Origin: Planctomycetota bacterium
GTDB taxonomy: Bacteria > Planctomycetota > Planctomycetia > Gemmatales > Gemmataceae
Length of the DNA stretch: 64,000 nucleotides
Assembly (NCBI GenBank): GCA_021807595.1
Contig: JAKBCS010000003.1
Span: 28,624 to 92,623, forward strand
Direction: 5' to 3'
Shown: one piece after another, positions 29,909 to 39,408 of the stretch
How the letters are laid out: each line of letters starts with the position of its first letter
How positions within the stretch are numbered: the first letter of the stretch is position 1
Notes under the pieces: model-generated
Database searches by the model: none
Told to the model about the DNA's origin: nothing
Seen by the model: the letters and a program-made list of their open reading frames with translations, nothing else
Translations under genes and position numbers: made by a program

Positions 29909-32035
29909 CTACTTGTTCTCGCCGTTCAACTCGATGCGGCAAGTGTAGCCCAATTGCGGATCGCCTCGTTCGAGCAGCGATTCGCACAGCGTTCGCAAGC
30001 TCGGTTCCACCTTCAGCGACTTTTCCTTACCGTCGAGGAAAACCCGCACCGCTTTGCCGAAGTCGAGGTTCCTGCCATCGAGATTAAGACACAATGCGTT
30101 TACTTTGTGTGTCTTTAGGTCGATGCGATTGTCTCGAATAACGGCGTCGATGCTGCCTCCCTTGGCCGGATGGGAGACCGCCAGCCAATAGAAATGGTCC
30201 ACGACCGCATCGGTCAAATCCCAGGTGAGATGGCGCGGCGCGGCCTTGCGCGCGAAGGGGTACATCTCTTTGATCTTGTCGCGGTCGGGCAGTCCGCCGT
30301 GGCCAAACCCTTTCTTAAGCTCCATTTCAACGGGATAGTCTCCCTTATTCTCGCCTTTCAATTTCTCGATTTGCTTGTTGAACGCCTCGCAGCGTTCGCG
30401 GCGTCCGTAGGCGTTGTCGTTCTCGCCGATCATAAAGGTGAAGCGTGTATTACGCAGCGTTCGCGGCGAGATAGCCCCGTCGGTGGGAGCGGCGGCGCTG
30501 CTGTGAACGGCGGCAAAGCGATCGGGAATTTTCGGTCCCAGGAAGAACGCGCCGTACCCGCCGTGCGAGTAGCCCATGAGGTATACTTTGTCCGCATCCA
30601 CGTCGCCGAAAAGCAAAAACTGTCGGATCAAGTTGGCGAGCAATGGCGGGACGTAATCGTCGTAGAATCCATTCCAGGTATCGTTGGGCGCACGCAGCGC
30701 GAGATATTGATAGCCGCCGACGCTCGGTTGATCGCGGTAATAATTTTGCATGATACGCCACTGGCTGTCGTTGACTTGCTTGGGCGCTCCGCCGCCGCCG
30801 TGCATGGCGATGAACAAAGGCCAACCGTTGGCCGGTCTTTTGCCCACTTTGCGGATCGTGTAAGCACTGGTGTATTTGTCGAAACGCACTTGGTTCTGCG
30901 CGAAATCATTCTTGACCCTCTCGTGCTGCGGAGCTTCTCGATACGATTTCCAAACCACTCGGCGCACCGCCTCCTCGTGCCGCGCCAGCAAGCGATCGAA
31001 CGACACGTCGAAACCCCACTTCCTCCGTTCCTCCGCGCCGGCGGCGAAGTACGCCTTCACTGCTTTTTCGATGCGCTCGGTCTGCTCTTGCGTTAGCGCC
31101 GCCTTGCCTTCCTCCTTGGGCTTAGCGGTTTCGGCGCGGGCATAGCGATCGGTGACGTTCTCGGCAAACACTTCTTTTTGATCGGGTGCCCACACCAGGG
31201 GAAAGAGAACCTCGGTACGCCGAAAACTGGAAGCATAAATGGCATGTCGGGGCGAATCCTTTTGTGCTTTGGCGGCAATGCCGGTGAACCAACCGCGATC
31301 CAGTCCCTTCGAGTCCGGCTCGGCCGCGCCGGCGAAGTGCCAACCGTCGTCCCAGATTTCGACCCAGGTATGATTGCCGCTCTTGTCCGCCCACAACGGC
31401 GTCCCCGCCAAACGCGCCGGCACGCCCACGCTTCGGCAAGCATCGCTCAACAGGATCGACAAGCCGGTACACGTCGCCCTGCCCTGGGCAATCGTTTCCT
31501 TGGGACTTTGATGCGGCTGCTTGCGTTCGCGGGAATAGCGAACCTTCAGCTTGGGGAAGATCGTCTCGTTGAGCCGTCGTGCCGCTTGGCCGGAAGTCTT
31601 GCAGTCTTTCACGAGCGGCGCGCACAACTCGTACAACTCCTTCCGCCACGAATCGCGCGCCTCATCCACGTTGGCATAAGCGAGGACATCGTTGAGGAAA
31701 ATGTCTTCTGGAATCTTTGCCCCCCAAGGAGACTCCTTGCGTACCTTGTACGCCAACTCGACGTTGGACAGCAAAAAGTCACAACGGAGAGAACGCAAAT
31801 CGCGCGGCGGCATGTTGGCAATCAGAAAAGTCATCCCCTTGCTCTGCTCGCCCGGAACCGTCTTCAGCGCTTTCTCCAACTCGACGCGATTGTCTCCGGC
31901 TCGTCGCAGCGCCTTTTCGATTTCTTCCGGCCAACGCTTCGCCTTCTCCTCACCCGCTCGCGGGGGAGACGAAATCGAAGAGGCAGCCAGCAAAGCCAAT
32001 CCAAGGGACACTCGAACGATCGCGTTAGTCTTCAT
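29909..32035 (-). CDS. Secreted transglutaminase-like and alpha/beta-hydrolase fusion protein
   Basis: Transglutaminase core QGRATCTGLSILLSDACRSVGVPARLAG...GNHTWVEIWDDGWHFAGAAEPD; hydrolase YLMGYSHGGYGAFFLG and KGFGHGGLPD. Confidence 0.85.
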   Translation of the reverse strand: MKTNAIVRVSLGLALLAASSISSPPRAGEEKAKRWPEEIEKALRRAGDNRVELEKALKTVPGEQSKGMTFLIANMPPRDLRSLRCDFLLSNVELAYKVRKESPWGAKIPEDIFLNDVLAYANVDEARDSWRKELYELCAPLVKDCKTSGQAARRLNETIFPKLKVRYSRERKQPHQSPKETIAQGRATCTGLSILLSDACRSVGVPARLAGTPLWADKSGNHTWVEIWDDGWHFAGAAEPDSKGLDRGWFTGIAAKAQKDSPRHAIYASSFRRTEVLFPLVWAPDQKEVFAENVTDRYARAETAKPKEEGKAALTQEQTERIEKAVKAYFAAGAEERRKWGFDVSFDRLLARHEEAVRRVVWKSYREAPQHERVKNDFAQNQVRFDKYTSAYTIRKVGKRPANGWPLFIAMHGGGGAPKQVNDSQWRIMQNYYRDQPSVGGYQYLALRAPNDTWNGFYDDYVPPLLANLIRQFLLFGDVDADKVYLMGYSHGGYGAFFLGPKIPDRFAAVHSSAAAPTDGAISPRTLRNTRFTFMIGENDNAYGRRERCEAFNKQIEKLKGENKGDYPVEMELKKGFGHGGLPDRDKIKEMYPFARKAAPRHLTWDLTDAVVDHFYWLAVSHPAKGGSIDAVIRDNRIDLKTHKVNALCLNLDGRNLDFGKAVRVFLDGKEKSLKVEPSLRTLCESLLERGDPQLGYTCRIELNGENK

Positions 32036-32381
32036 CGCCATCTCCAAGGGAGACCGGAAAGCAGCCCGAAAATACCCCAGTGCGTTTTACGACTCCAACG
32101 CGGTGAAGGCACATCGGTGCGCGAAACACGAACGATTCGAGGTCGTCCTCCGGTTTTCGTTGTGTCTTGTGAAATGTTGCAATCGAATTCGTTCCGTAGC
32201 CAGCGCGTCGAACGGTAAAATAGGAATTGTCATTCCGCCGACGAGTCGATATGAGGATTTGGCGAGAGACTGCGGAAGGTCTATCGCAAGACGCGGCGGA
32301 GAAGCGTAAGATAGAGGTAGAGAAGCGTTTCTCCGGTTCGCACTGGAGCAGCGGGATACTCCTCCGAGGAGGAAACGAGGT

Positions 32382-33491
32382 ATGCCGACGGAAAATAAAA
32401 TCTTCGGGAGCGAGGGGGTGGCCCTGCTCGCTCCCGAAGTACGCAGCGGCCGGGAAACACTGCCCGCGGAACGCTGCTTAGAAATCCACCGGATCATGGT
32501 TCGCAGCCGCGTCATGGAAGAGCGGACGATTAAGATGAGCAAGTCGGGACAGGGGTATTTCTGGATCGGTGGGCCGGGTGAGGAAGCATTCAACACCTGT
32601 CTCGGATTGCAAGTCAAAAAAGGCCGCGGCCCCTCCTACGATTATCTCCACCTTCACTATCGCAACAGCGCCACCCTCGTCGCTCTGGGTATGCCGGTCG
32701 CGGACGGCATTCGCCAAATGGCTATGACCGCCACCGACCCGCACTCGATGGGGCGCAATTTCATCGGCCACTTCGCTTGCCGCGACTGGAATGTCTTGCC
32801 GGTCACCTCGGTCATCGAAGTGCAGCACGTCATGGCTCCGGGCACGGCGATGGTGCAGAAACGATTCGGCGGCGATGGCATCACCATCGTCACCGGCGGT
32901 GATGCCGGCAGCGCGGAGGGCGATTTCGCCTCCTGTCTGGTCTGGTGCAGCCGGCCGGGCAAGGAATTGCCGGTGTTGATTGTCGTCACCAACAACGGTT
33001 GGGGCATCTCCACATCGGCGAGCAGTCAGCACGGCGAAAGAAATATCTGCGATCGCGGCAAGGCGTTCGGCATTCGCGGCGAAGTCGTCGATGGCAACGA
33101 TGTCGTGGCCAGCTGGCACGCAGTTCGCCGAGGGATGGACTATTGCCGTCGAGAACGACGGCCTTACTTGCTTGAGGCGAAAGTCTCGCGACTCTACGGG
33201 CATTCGTCTTCTAGTGGAGCGCAGCGCGTGGCCCACGAAGACGATCCCATCGAACTATTCGAGCGCAAACTGCTCGATACAGGTCTCGTCGATAGTCTAA
33301 CTCTCGATCAAGCGCACGAGGAAGCCGATGCGGAAGTCGAAGCGGCGGTCGAGCAGGTCTTGAACGAGCCGATGCCCACTGCCGCCGATGTGGAGCGATA
33401 CACCTACGCGCCCAGCACGGTCGATGCGGTTTATCCAGAAGATTACACGGGACTGCCGGGATATGAATTGTCGGTACTCCGGAAGCCTTAG
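32382..33491 (+). CDS. 2-oxoacid dehydrogenase E1 component, alpha subunit (thiamine-dependent)
   Basis: RVMEERTIKMSKSGQGYFWIGGPGEEA, GGDAGSAEGDFASCLVW...LIVVTNNGWGIST: TPP-binding E1-alpha. Confidence 0.92.
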   Translation: MPTENKIFGSEGVALLAPEVRSGRETLPAERCLEIHRIMVRSRVMEERTIKMSKSGQGYFWIGGPGEEAFNTCLGLQVKKGRGPSYDYLHLHYRNSATLVALGMPVADGIRQMAMTATDPHSMGRNFIGHFACRDWNVLPVTSVIEVQHVMAPGTAMVQKRFGGDGITIVTGGDAGSAEGDFASCLVWCSRPGKELPVLIVVTNNGWGISTSASSQHGERNICDRGKAFGIRGEVVDGNDVVASWHAVRRGMDYCRRERRPYLLEAKVSRLYGHSSSSGAQRVAHEDDPIELFERKLLDTGLVDSLTLDQAHEEADAEVEAAVEQVLNEPMPTAADVERYTYAPSTVDAVYPEDYTGLPGYELSVLRKP

Positions 33492-33520
33492 CCGCCGATT
33501 CGTCTCCATAGAGGACTTTC

Positions 33521-34579
33521 ATGGCCACGTTGGTACAAGCCGTTCGTTTGGCGCTGCGCTACGGTGAAGAACATCTCGGCGTCACGGATGTTTTCGGCGA
33601 AGATGTCGGGCCGCCTTTGGGCGGGGTGTTCACGGCCACGCAGGGACTGAAAACGGCTTGGAATTCGCCCCTCGATGAGCGCGGCATCATCGGGGCGGCC
33701 ATGGGCATCGCCTATGCCGGCGGACGGCCCGTCGCCGAGATCCAATTCTGCGATTATGGCTTTAATACCATCGACCTGCTCAAGGTGGCGGGCAATCAGC
33801 GCTGGGCGGGCGCGGGCAATTACGAGTTGCCGATGGTGGTGATGACGCCCAGCGGTTCCGGCATTCGCGGCAGTCTCTACCATTCGCATTCCTTCGAGAG
33901 TTGGGCGAGTCGATTGGCCGGGTGGAAGATCGTTATGCCCAGCAATCCGCTCGACGCCTACGGCCTGATGCTGTCGGCCATCGTCGATCCCAATCCGGTG
34001 CTGGTGCTGTTGCCCAAGGCGTTGTTGCGAGTGCGCGGCGACAAGAAGATACCCGGTGAACCGGACGGCGAGGACGAATTGAAATCGCGCATCGACGCAC
34101 CCGTAGGGGATCGGGGCAATTGGCAGCCGCGTTGGCCGGAACTGAAGCCGTATTTTGTCCCGCTCGGCTCGGCGTCGCTAGTCCGCGAAGGCGTCGATGC
34201 CACGGTCGTCAGCTATGGCCGAACTCTACCCCTATGCGTGCAGGCGGCGGACAAGTTGGCCGAAGAGACGGGCAAACAATGCGACATTCTCGATCTGCGC
34301 AGTATTTTCCCCTACGATTGGAAAGCGATCTCCGATAGCGTCCGTAAGACGGGGCGCGTGCTGATCGTCAACGAGGATACCGAGGTGACGAACTTTGGCG
34401 AACACCTGTTGCGCCGAATCATCGACGAGCATTTCTACGATTTGTTGGTCCGTCCGCGCCTGCTCGCCGGTAAGCATGTACCGGGGATCGGCCTCAATCA
34501 AGTGTACGAACAAAATACCGTGCCGCAGCTGCCGGGCATCCGCGAAACCCTGCGGTCGGTCCTTACGGAAGAGGCTTAG
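33521..34579 (+). CDS. 2-oxoacid dehydrogenase E1 component, beta subunit
   Basis: VFGEDVGPPLGGVFTATQGL, IGAAMGIAYAGGRPVAEIQFCDYGFNTIDLL, VVSYGRTLPLCVQAADKL, LRSIFPYDWKAI. Confidence 0.93.
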   Translation: MATLVQAVRLALRYGEEHLGVTDVFGEDVGPPLGGVFTATQGLKTAWNSPLDERGIIGAAMGIAYAGGRPVAEIQFCDYGFNTIDLLKVAGNQRWAGAGNYELPMVVMTPSGSGIRGSLYHSHSFESWASRLAGWKIVMPSNPLDAYGLMLSAIVDPNPVLVLLPKALLRVRGDKKIPGEPDGEDELKSRIDAPVGDRGNWQPRWPELKPYFVPLGSASLVREGVDATVVSYGRTLPLCVQAADKLAEETGKQCDILDLRSIFPYDWKAISDSVRKTGRVLIVNEDTEVTNFGEHLLRRIIDEHFYDLLVRPRLLAGKHVPGIGLNQVYEQNTVPQLPGIRETLRSVLTEEA

Positions 34580-34628
34580 ACGACTCGGCGTCGGAAGCCG
34601 CCGAGTATCAATTTCGGTGAGGATCATC

Positions 34629-35870
34629 ATGGACTTTGCGCTGCCGGAAATCGGCGAGGGCGTCTACGAAGCCGAGTTGATTCGCTGGCTGATCGAGCCG
34701 GGCGCTGCCGTCAAGCGCGGCCAAGCGCTCGCCGAAGTGATGACTGACAAGGCGACCATGGAAGTCCCCGCGCCGTTTTTGGGTACTGTTGTCGCGCTGC
34801 GCGCTCAGCCCGGCCAACCGATCAAAGTTGGTGAGGTTCTGCTCAGCTACGAAGAATTGGGCGAGAAAGGGAGAGGAGGGAAAGAGGCGAAGCAGCGAGG
34901 AGGAGAAACGGAGAACGGAAAGCAGGGAGACGGAGAGATGGATGCGCTGCCGATCCCGAAATCCGCTTCTCCTCTTCTTTCCTCCCTTTCCGTCAAGGCA
35001 GCTCCGTCGGTGCGGCAATTGGCTCGAAAGCTGGGCATCGATCTGCGCACCTTGACGGGAAGCGGTCCAGAGGGGCGCATTCTGATTGAGGATCTTGCGC
35101 CGAGGCTTCAGAAACCGACGGCTCCGATGACGCGCATCGAGGCAGTGCCCGATTATGGGAAACCCGGCACGCGCATCAAAATGCAAGGATTGCGGCGTAC
35201 GATTGCCCAACGCATGGTGTTATCCAAGCGGACGATTCCGCATTACAGCTACGTCGATGAATGCGACGTGACCGATCTCGTTCGTCTGCGCGAGCGCTTG
35301 CGCGACGTTTATGCCCGCGCCGGCATCAAGTTGACTTACTTGCCATTTTTCGTGAAGGCGGTGGTAGCCGCCCTCAAGGAAGTGCCGATCGTTAATGCCA
35401 GCTTCGACGAAGAAGAAAACGAGATTGTCCTGCACGATCGCTATCACGTCGGCATCGCCGCCGCCACGCCCGCCGGGCTGATGGTTCCGGTCGTCCACGA
35501 CGCCGATCGCAAGGACATCGGCACGATTGCCCGCGAAATTGAGCGCTTGAGCGGAGCGGCCCGCGTCGGCAAGTCGAACCGCGAGGATCTGCGCGGCAGC
35601 ACGTTTACGATTACCTCGGTAGGCAGCCACGGCGGACTCATCGCCACGCCGGTTCTGAATCCACCGGAGGTCGGCATCCTGGCCTTGGGTAAGATCTTTC
35701 GCCGACCGGTCTACGACGACGCCGGACGGATTCGCCCCGCCGACATCATCTATCTTTCGCTGTCGTTCGATCATCGCATCGTCGATGGGGCCGTCGGCGC
35801 GGTGTTCGCCAACGCCATCTTGCGCCAACTTCAAAATCCCGCCGCTCTGTTGCTGCCGGCGCAGCTGTAA
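34629..35870 (+). CDS. 2-oxoacid dehydrogenase E2 component (dihydrolipoamide acyltransferase)
   Basis: Lipoyl domain EVMTDKATMEVPAP; peripheral subunit binding APSVRQLARKLGIDLRTLTGSGPEGRILIEDL; catalytic SLSFDHRIVDGAVGAVF. Confidence 0.95.
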   Translation: MDFALPEIGEGVYEAELIRWLIEPGAAVKRGQALAEVMTDKATMEVPAPFLGTVVALRAQPGQPIKVGEVLLSYEELGEKGRGGKEAKQRGGETENGKQGDGEMDALPIPKSASPLLSSLSVKAAPSVRQLARKLGIDLRTLTGSGPEGRILIEDLAPRLQKPTAPMTRIEAVPDYGKPGTRIKMQGLRRTIAQRMVLSKRTIPHYSYVDECDVTDLVRLRERLRDVYARAGIKLTYLPFFVKAVVAALKEVPIVNASFDEEENEIVLHDRYHVGIAAATPAGLMVPVVHDADRKDIGTIAREIERLSGAARVGKSNREDLRGSTFTITSVGSHGGLIATPVLNPPEVGILALGKIFRRPVYDDAGRIRPADIIYLSLSFDHRIVDGAVGAVFANAILRQLQNPAALLLPAQL

Positions 35871-35970
35871 TACCTTCCGTTTGCCGGGTCTACTCATGCC
35901 ACGGAAGATGGGCGACAGCGGCGGTTTTCTCGCGGGAGGCCGCCAACGATTGGCCGTCGATCGATTTCGC

Positions 35971-38900
35971 CTATCCGCCGGTGTGCCAATCGTCCCCGTT
36001 CTCTCGGATGCGCTGGGGTCGCCGATCGTTGAACCATTGGATGACGTAGTAGAACACCGGCGTGAGGAAGATGCCGAACAGCGTGACGCCGAGCATACCG
36101 GAGAACACCGCCGTCCCCAGGGTTCGCCGCATCTCGGCTCCCGCGCCCTCCGACACCATCAACGGAACCACGCCGAGAATGAAGGCGAACGAAGTCATGA
36201 TGATGGGCCGCAAGCGCAGTTCGCAGGCGGCCAGCGTCGAGGCTCGGCGGTCCAGGCCCGCTTCGCGCTGCGCCTTGGCAAACTCGACAATCAAGATCGC
36301 ATTTTTGCAAGCCAGGCCGACCAACACCAAGAAGCCGATCTGCGTGAAAATGTTAATGTCCATCGACGCCGCGACCACGCCCGCGATGGCGCACAGCAAG
36401 CACATGGGTACGACGAGAATGACGGCCAACGGCAGCGACCAGCTTTCGTACTGCGCCGCCAACACCAAGAAGACCAATACGACGGCCAGTACGAATACCC
36501 ACATCGCCGTATCGCCGGTTTTCAGTTGCATCAGCGCCAACTCGGTCCACTCGGTGCGCATCGAACGCAGCAGTTGTTCGTCGGCCGACTGTTGCAGTAG
36601 TTCGATGGCTTGGCCGGAACTGGTGTCCGGGCCGGCGTCGGCGTGGACGGCGGCGGAAAGATACATATTGTAACGCATCACCATGACGGGACCGCTGACG
36701 TAGCGTATGGTGGCGAAATCGGCCAACGGCACCGCATCCCCACGGTTGTTGCGCACCTTTAACTGCTTAATATCTTCAACACTTTGACGATAGGTATAGT
36801 ACGCTTGGACGTTAACCTGCCAGGTGCGACCGAAGAGATTGAAGTCGTTGATGTAATACGGTCCGATCGTCGATTCCAATTGCGTGCGGATGTCGTCGAT
36901 GGACACGCCGCGATCCTTGGCCTGCGTCCGGTCGATAATGAGTTCCAACCAAGGAGTATCGGCGCGGAAGCTGGTGAACACCCCCTGCAAATGAGGTTCC
37001 TTCGTTCCTGCGGCGACGACCCGGTCGGTGATGCGTTGCAATTGTCCGAAACTGCCGTTGCCTATGTCTTGTACCACGATCTTGAAACCGCCCGCCGTGC
37101 CCAACCCTTCCACCGGCGGCGCGCCGAAGATGTTGACGACGGCTTCCGGTATCTCGTTCGACAGCCTTTCTTGGAGCGCCGCGGCAATGGCCTCGCCGGA
37201 CAACTCTGGACGCGCGCGGTCGTCGAAGGAGTCGAGCATCAGATAGAGCGCGCCGAAGTTCGAGGCGTTGGCGTTCAACAAGATCGACTGCCCGGAAAGA
37301 GCGACGGTGTGCTTGATGCCCGGCGTTTTCAGGGCGATGTCTTCGATGCGGCGAACAACGTCTTCGGTGCGTTTGACGGAGGCGGCGTCGGGGAGTTGCA
37401 CGTTGACGAGCAGATACCCTTTGTCCTGCTGTGGAATAAAACCCGTCGGCGTCCGCGTAAATCCCCACCACGTCAACGCCAGCAGCCCGCCGTAAACCAA
37501 GAGCATCAACAGGCTGACGCGCAACAAGCCGGACACGGCGCGGGTGTAGAGGGTGGTCGAGAGGTCGAAGCCGCGATTGAACTGGCGGAACGTCCATCCG
37601 AGCAGATAGTTTAAGGGCCGACCCAACGTCAGACCCACCAACAACCCTACGAACCCTCCAGCCCACTTTGGTCCCCAAGATCGCAAGAGGTCCCAATCCA
37701 GTTCCGACAATTCCAGAGCGGCGAGTTGGGCCACGAGTTGTTCGACCAAGTGCCGCCCAATCAGCTTATGGCCGAGCCAGGCTCCTATGGGGATAAAAGC
37801 AAACCAGGGCAATGCCTCGAAGTGTCCCTTCTCGCGCCGTTTGAGCAATAGCGCGGACAGCGCCGGACTCAGCGTCAGCGAATTAAATGCCGAGATGACC
37901 GTGGACACGGCTATGGTCAAGGCAAACTGGCGGAAGAATTGTCCGATGATGCCGGTGATGAACGCGCACGGCACGAACACGGCGCTGAGGACGAGACCGA
38001 TGGCGATGACCGGGCCGGACACCTGCTCCATCGCCTTCAGCGTCGCTTCTTTGGGGGCGAGACCGTGTTCGATGTGGTGTTCGACGGCCTCGACGACGAC
38101 GATGGCGTCATCGACGACGATGCCGATGGCCAACACCAGGCCGAAGAGGGTGAGGTTGTTCAGCGAAAAGCCCATCGCGGCCATGACGGCGAACGTCCCG
38201 ATAACGGCCACGGGCACGGCCACCAGCGGAATCAACGCCGAACGCCAGTTTTGCAAGAACAACAACACGACGACCGCCACCAACACTACGGCGTCAAACA
38301 GGGTTTCGCCGACCTCGGAGATCGACTCCTTGATGAACGGCGTGGTGTCGTACACAATGTCGTAGTCGATGCCCGGTGGAAAGCCGCGTTTCAGCTGTTT
38401 CATGCGATCCTTGACGCGCTTGGCCACGTCCAGGGCATTGGAACCGGGAAGTTGATACACCGAGAGGGCTACCGAAGGTTGACCGTCCAGCGTGCAAGTC
38501 TGATCGTAGGATTGCGCGCCCAACTCGATATTGGCCACATCTTTCAGATAAACCAGCGAACTACCGTTGTTCTTGACGACGATGCGCTCGAACTGTTCAG
38601 TGTTCTCGAGCCGGCCGAGGGTGGTGATGATGTACTGCGACACTTGACCGCTGGGCGTCGGCGGTTGACCGATTTGACCGGCGGCAACTTGGATGTTCTG
38701 CGCTTGAACCGCCATCACGATGTCTTGCGCGTTGAGGTTGTACGTCGCCAGCTTCTGCGGATCGAGCCAGATACGCATGCTATAATCGCGCTGTCCGAGA
38801 TAGGTAATGTCTCCCACTCCGGGCAAACGCGAAAGCTCGTCGCGGATCTGAATGGTGGCATAATTGCTTAAGGCCAGGCTCTCGCGGCTCCCATCGCGAG

Positions 38901-39333
38901 AGACGAGGTTGACGATCATAAGAGTGTTCGACGATTTCTTCTTGACCGAGATACCGCGCCGTTTGACGAGATCGGGCAAAATCGGCTCGGCTAACGATTC
39001 GCGATTCTGCACCAGAACCTGCGAGATATTCAGATCGGTGCCCGGTTCAAAGGTGACGGTAAGCGTGTACTTGCCGTCGTTGGTGCATTGGGACGACATA
39101 TACATCATGTTTTCAACGCCGTTGACCTGTTGTTCGATGGGCGCGGCCACGGTGTCGGCGACAACTTGGGCATTGGCACCGGGATAGTAAGCGGAGACCT
39201 CCACCGTCGGCGGCGCGATTTCCGGATACTGGGCGATCGGCAGTGTGAACAGCGCAATGGTGCCGCCCAGAACGATGACGATCGACAGTACGGAGGCGAA
39301 GATGGGTCGATTGATGAAGAAGCGTGAAAACAC
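35971..39333 (-). CDS. RND-family efflux transporter, AcrB/HAE1-type (pump 1)
   Basis: FINRPIFASVLSIVIVLGGTIALFTLPIAQYP, GIVVDDAIVVVEAVEHH, VGLACKNAILIVEFAK. GTG start at VFSRFFINRP preferred. Confidence 0.95.
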   Translation of the reverse strand: MFSRFFINRPIFASVLSIVIVLGGTIALFTLPIAQYPEIAPPTVEVSAYYPGANAQVVADTVAAPIEQQVNGVENMMYMSSQCTNDGKYTLTVTFEPGTDLNISQVLVQNRESLAEPILPDLVKRRGISVKKKSSNTLMIVNLVSRDGSRESLALSNYATIQIRDELSRLPGVGDITYLGQRDYSMRIWLDPQKLATYNLNAQDIVMAVQAQNIQVAAGQIGQPPTPSGQVSQYIITTLGRLENTEQFERIVVKNNGSSLVYLKDVANIELGAQSYDQTCTLDGQPSVALSVYQLPGSNALDVAKRVKDRMKQLKRGFPPGIDYDIVYDTTPFIKESISEVGETLFDAVVLVAVVVLLFLQNWRSALIPLVAVPVAVIGTFAVMAAMGFSLNNLTLFGLVLAIGIVVDDAIVVVEAVEHHIEHGLAPKEATLKAMEQVSGPVIAIGLVLSAVFVPCAFITGIIGQFFRQFALTIAVSTVISAFNSLTLSPALSALLLKRREKGHFEALPWFAFIPIGAWLGHKLIGRHLVEQLVAQLAALELSELDWDLLRSWGPKWAGGFVGLLVGLTLGRPLNYLLGWTFRQFNRGFDLSTTLYTRAVSGLLRVSLLMLLVYGGLLALTWWGFTRTPTGFIPQQDKGYLLVNVQLPDAASVKRTEDVVRRIEDIALKTPGIKHTVALSGQSILLNANASNFGALYLMLDSFDDRARPELSGEAIAAALQERLSNEIPEAVVNIFGAPPVEGLGTAGGFKIVVQDIGNGSFGQLQRITDRVVAAGTKEPHLQGVFTSFRADTPWLELIIDRTQAKDRGVSIDDIRTQLESTIGPYYINDFNLFGRTWQVNVQAYYTYRQSVEDIKQLKVRNNRGDAVPLADFATIRYVSGPVMVMRYNMYLSAAVHADAGPDTSSGQAIELLQQSADEQLLRSMRTEWTELALMQLKTGDTAMWVFVLAVVLVFLVLAAQYESWSLPLAVILVVPMCLLCAIAGVVAASMDINIFTQIGFLVLVGLACKNAILIVEFAKAQREAGLDRRASTLAACELRLRPIIMTSFAFILGVVPLMVSEGAGAEMRRTLGTAVFSGMLGVTLFGIFLTPVFYYVIQWFNDRRPQRIRENGDDWHTGG

Positions 39334-39408
39334 GTTGTTACCTCTTAGCCACAAGCCTGCGTGCGAACGGTGTTCGCCGTCAGGATACGCTTGCCTTCAC
39401 TCGGTAGG

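Noticed and set aside
30170-31096. 308-aa plus-strand ORF
   Set aside because: Antisense to the transglutaminase/hydrolase gene.
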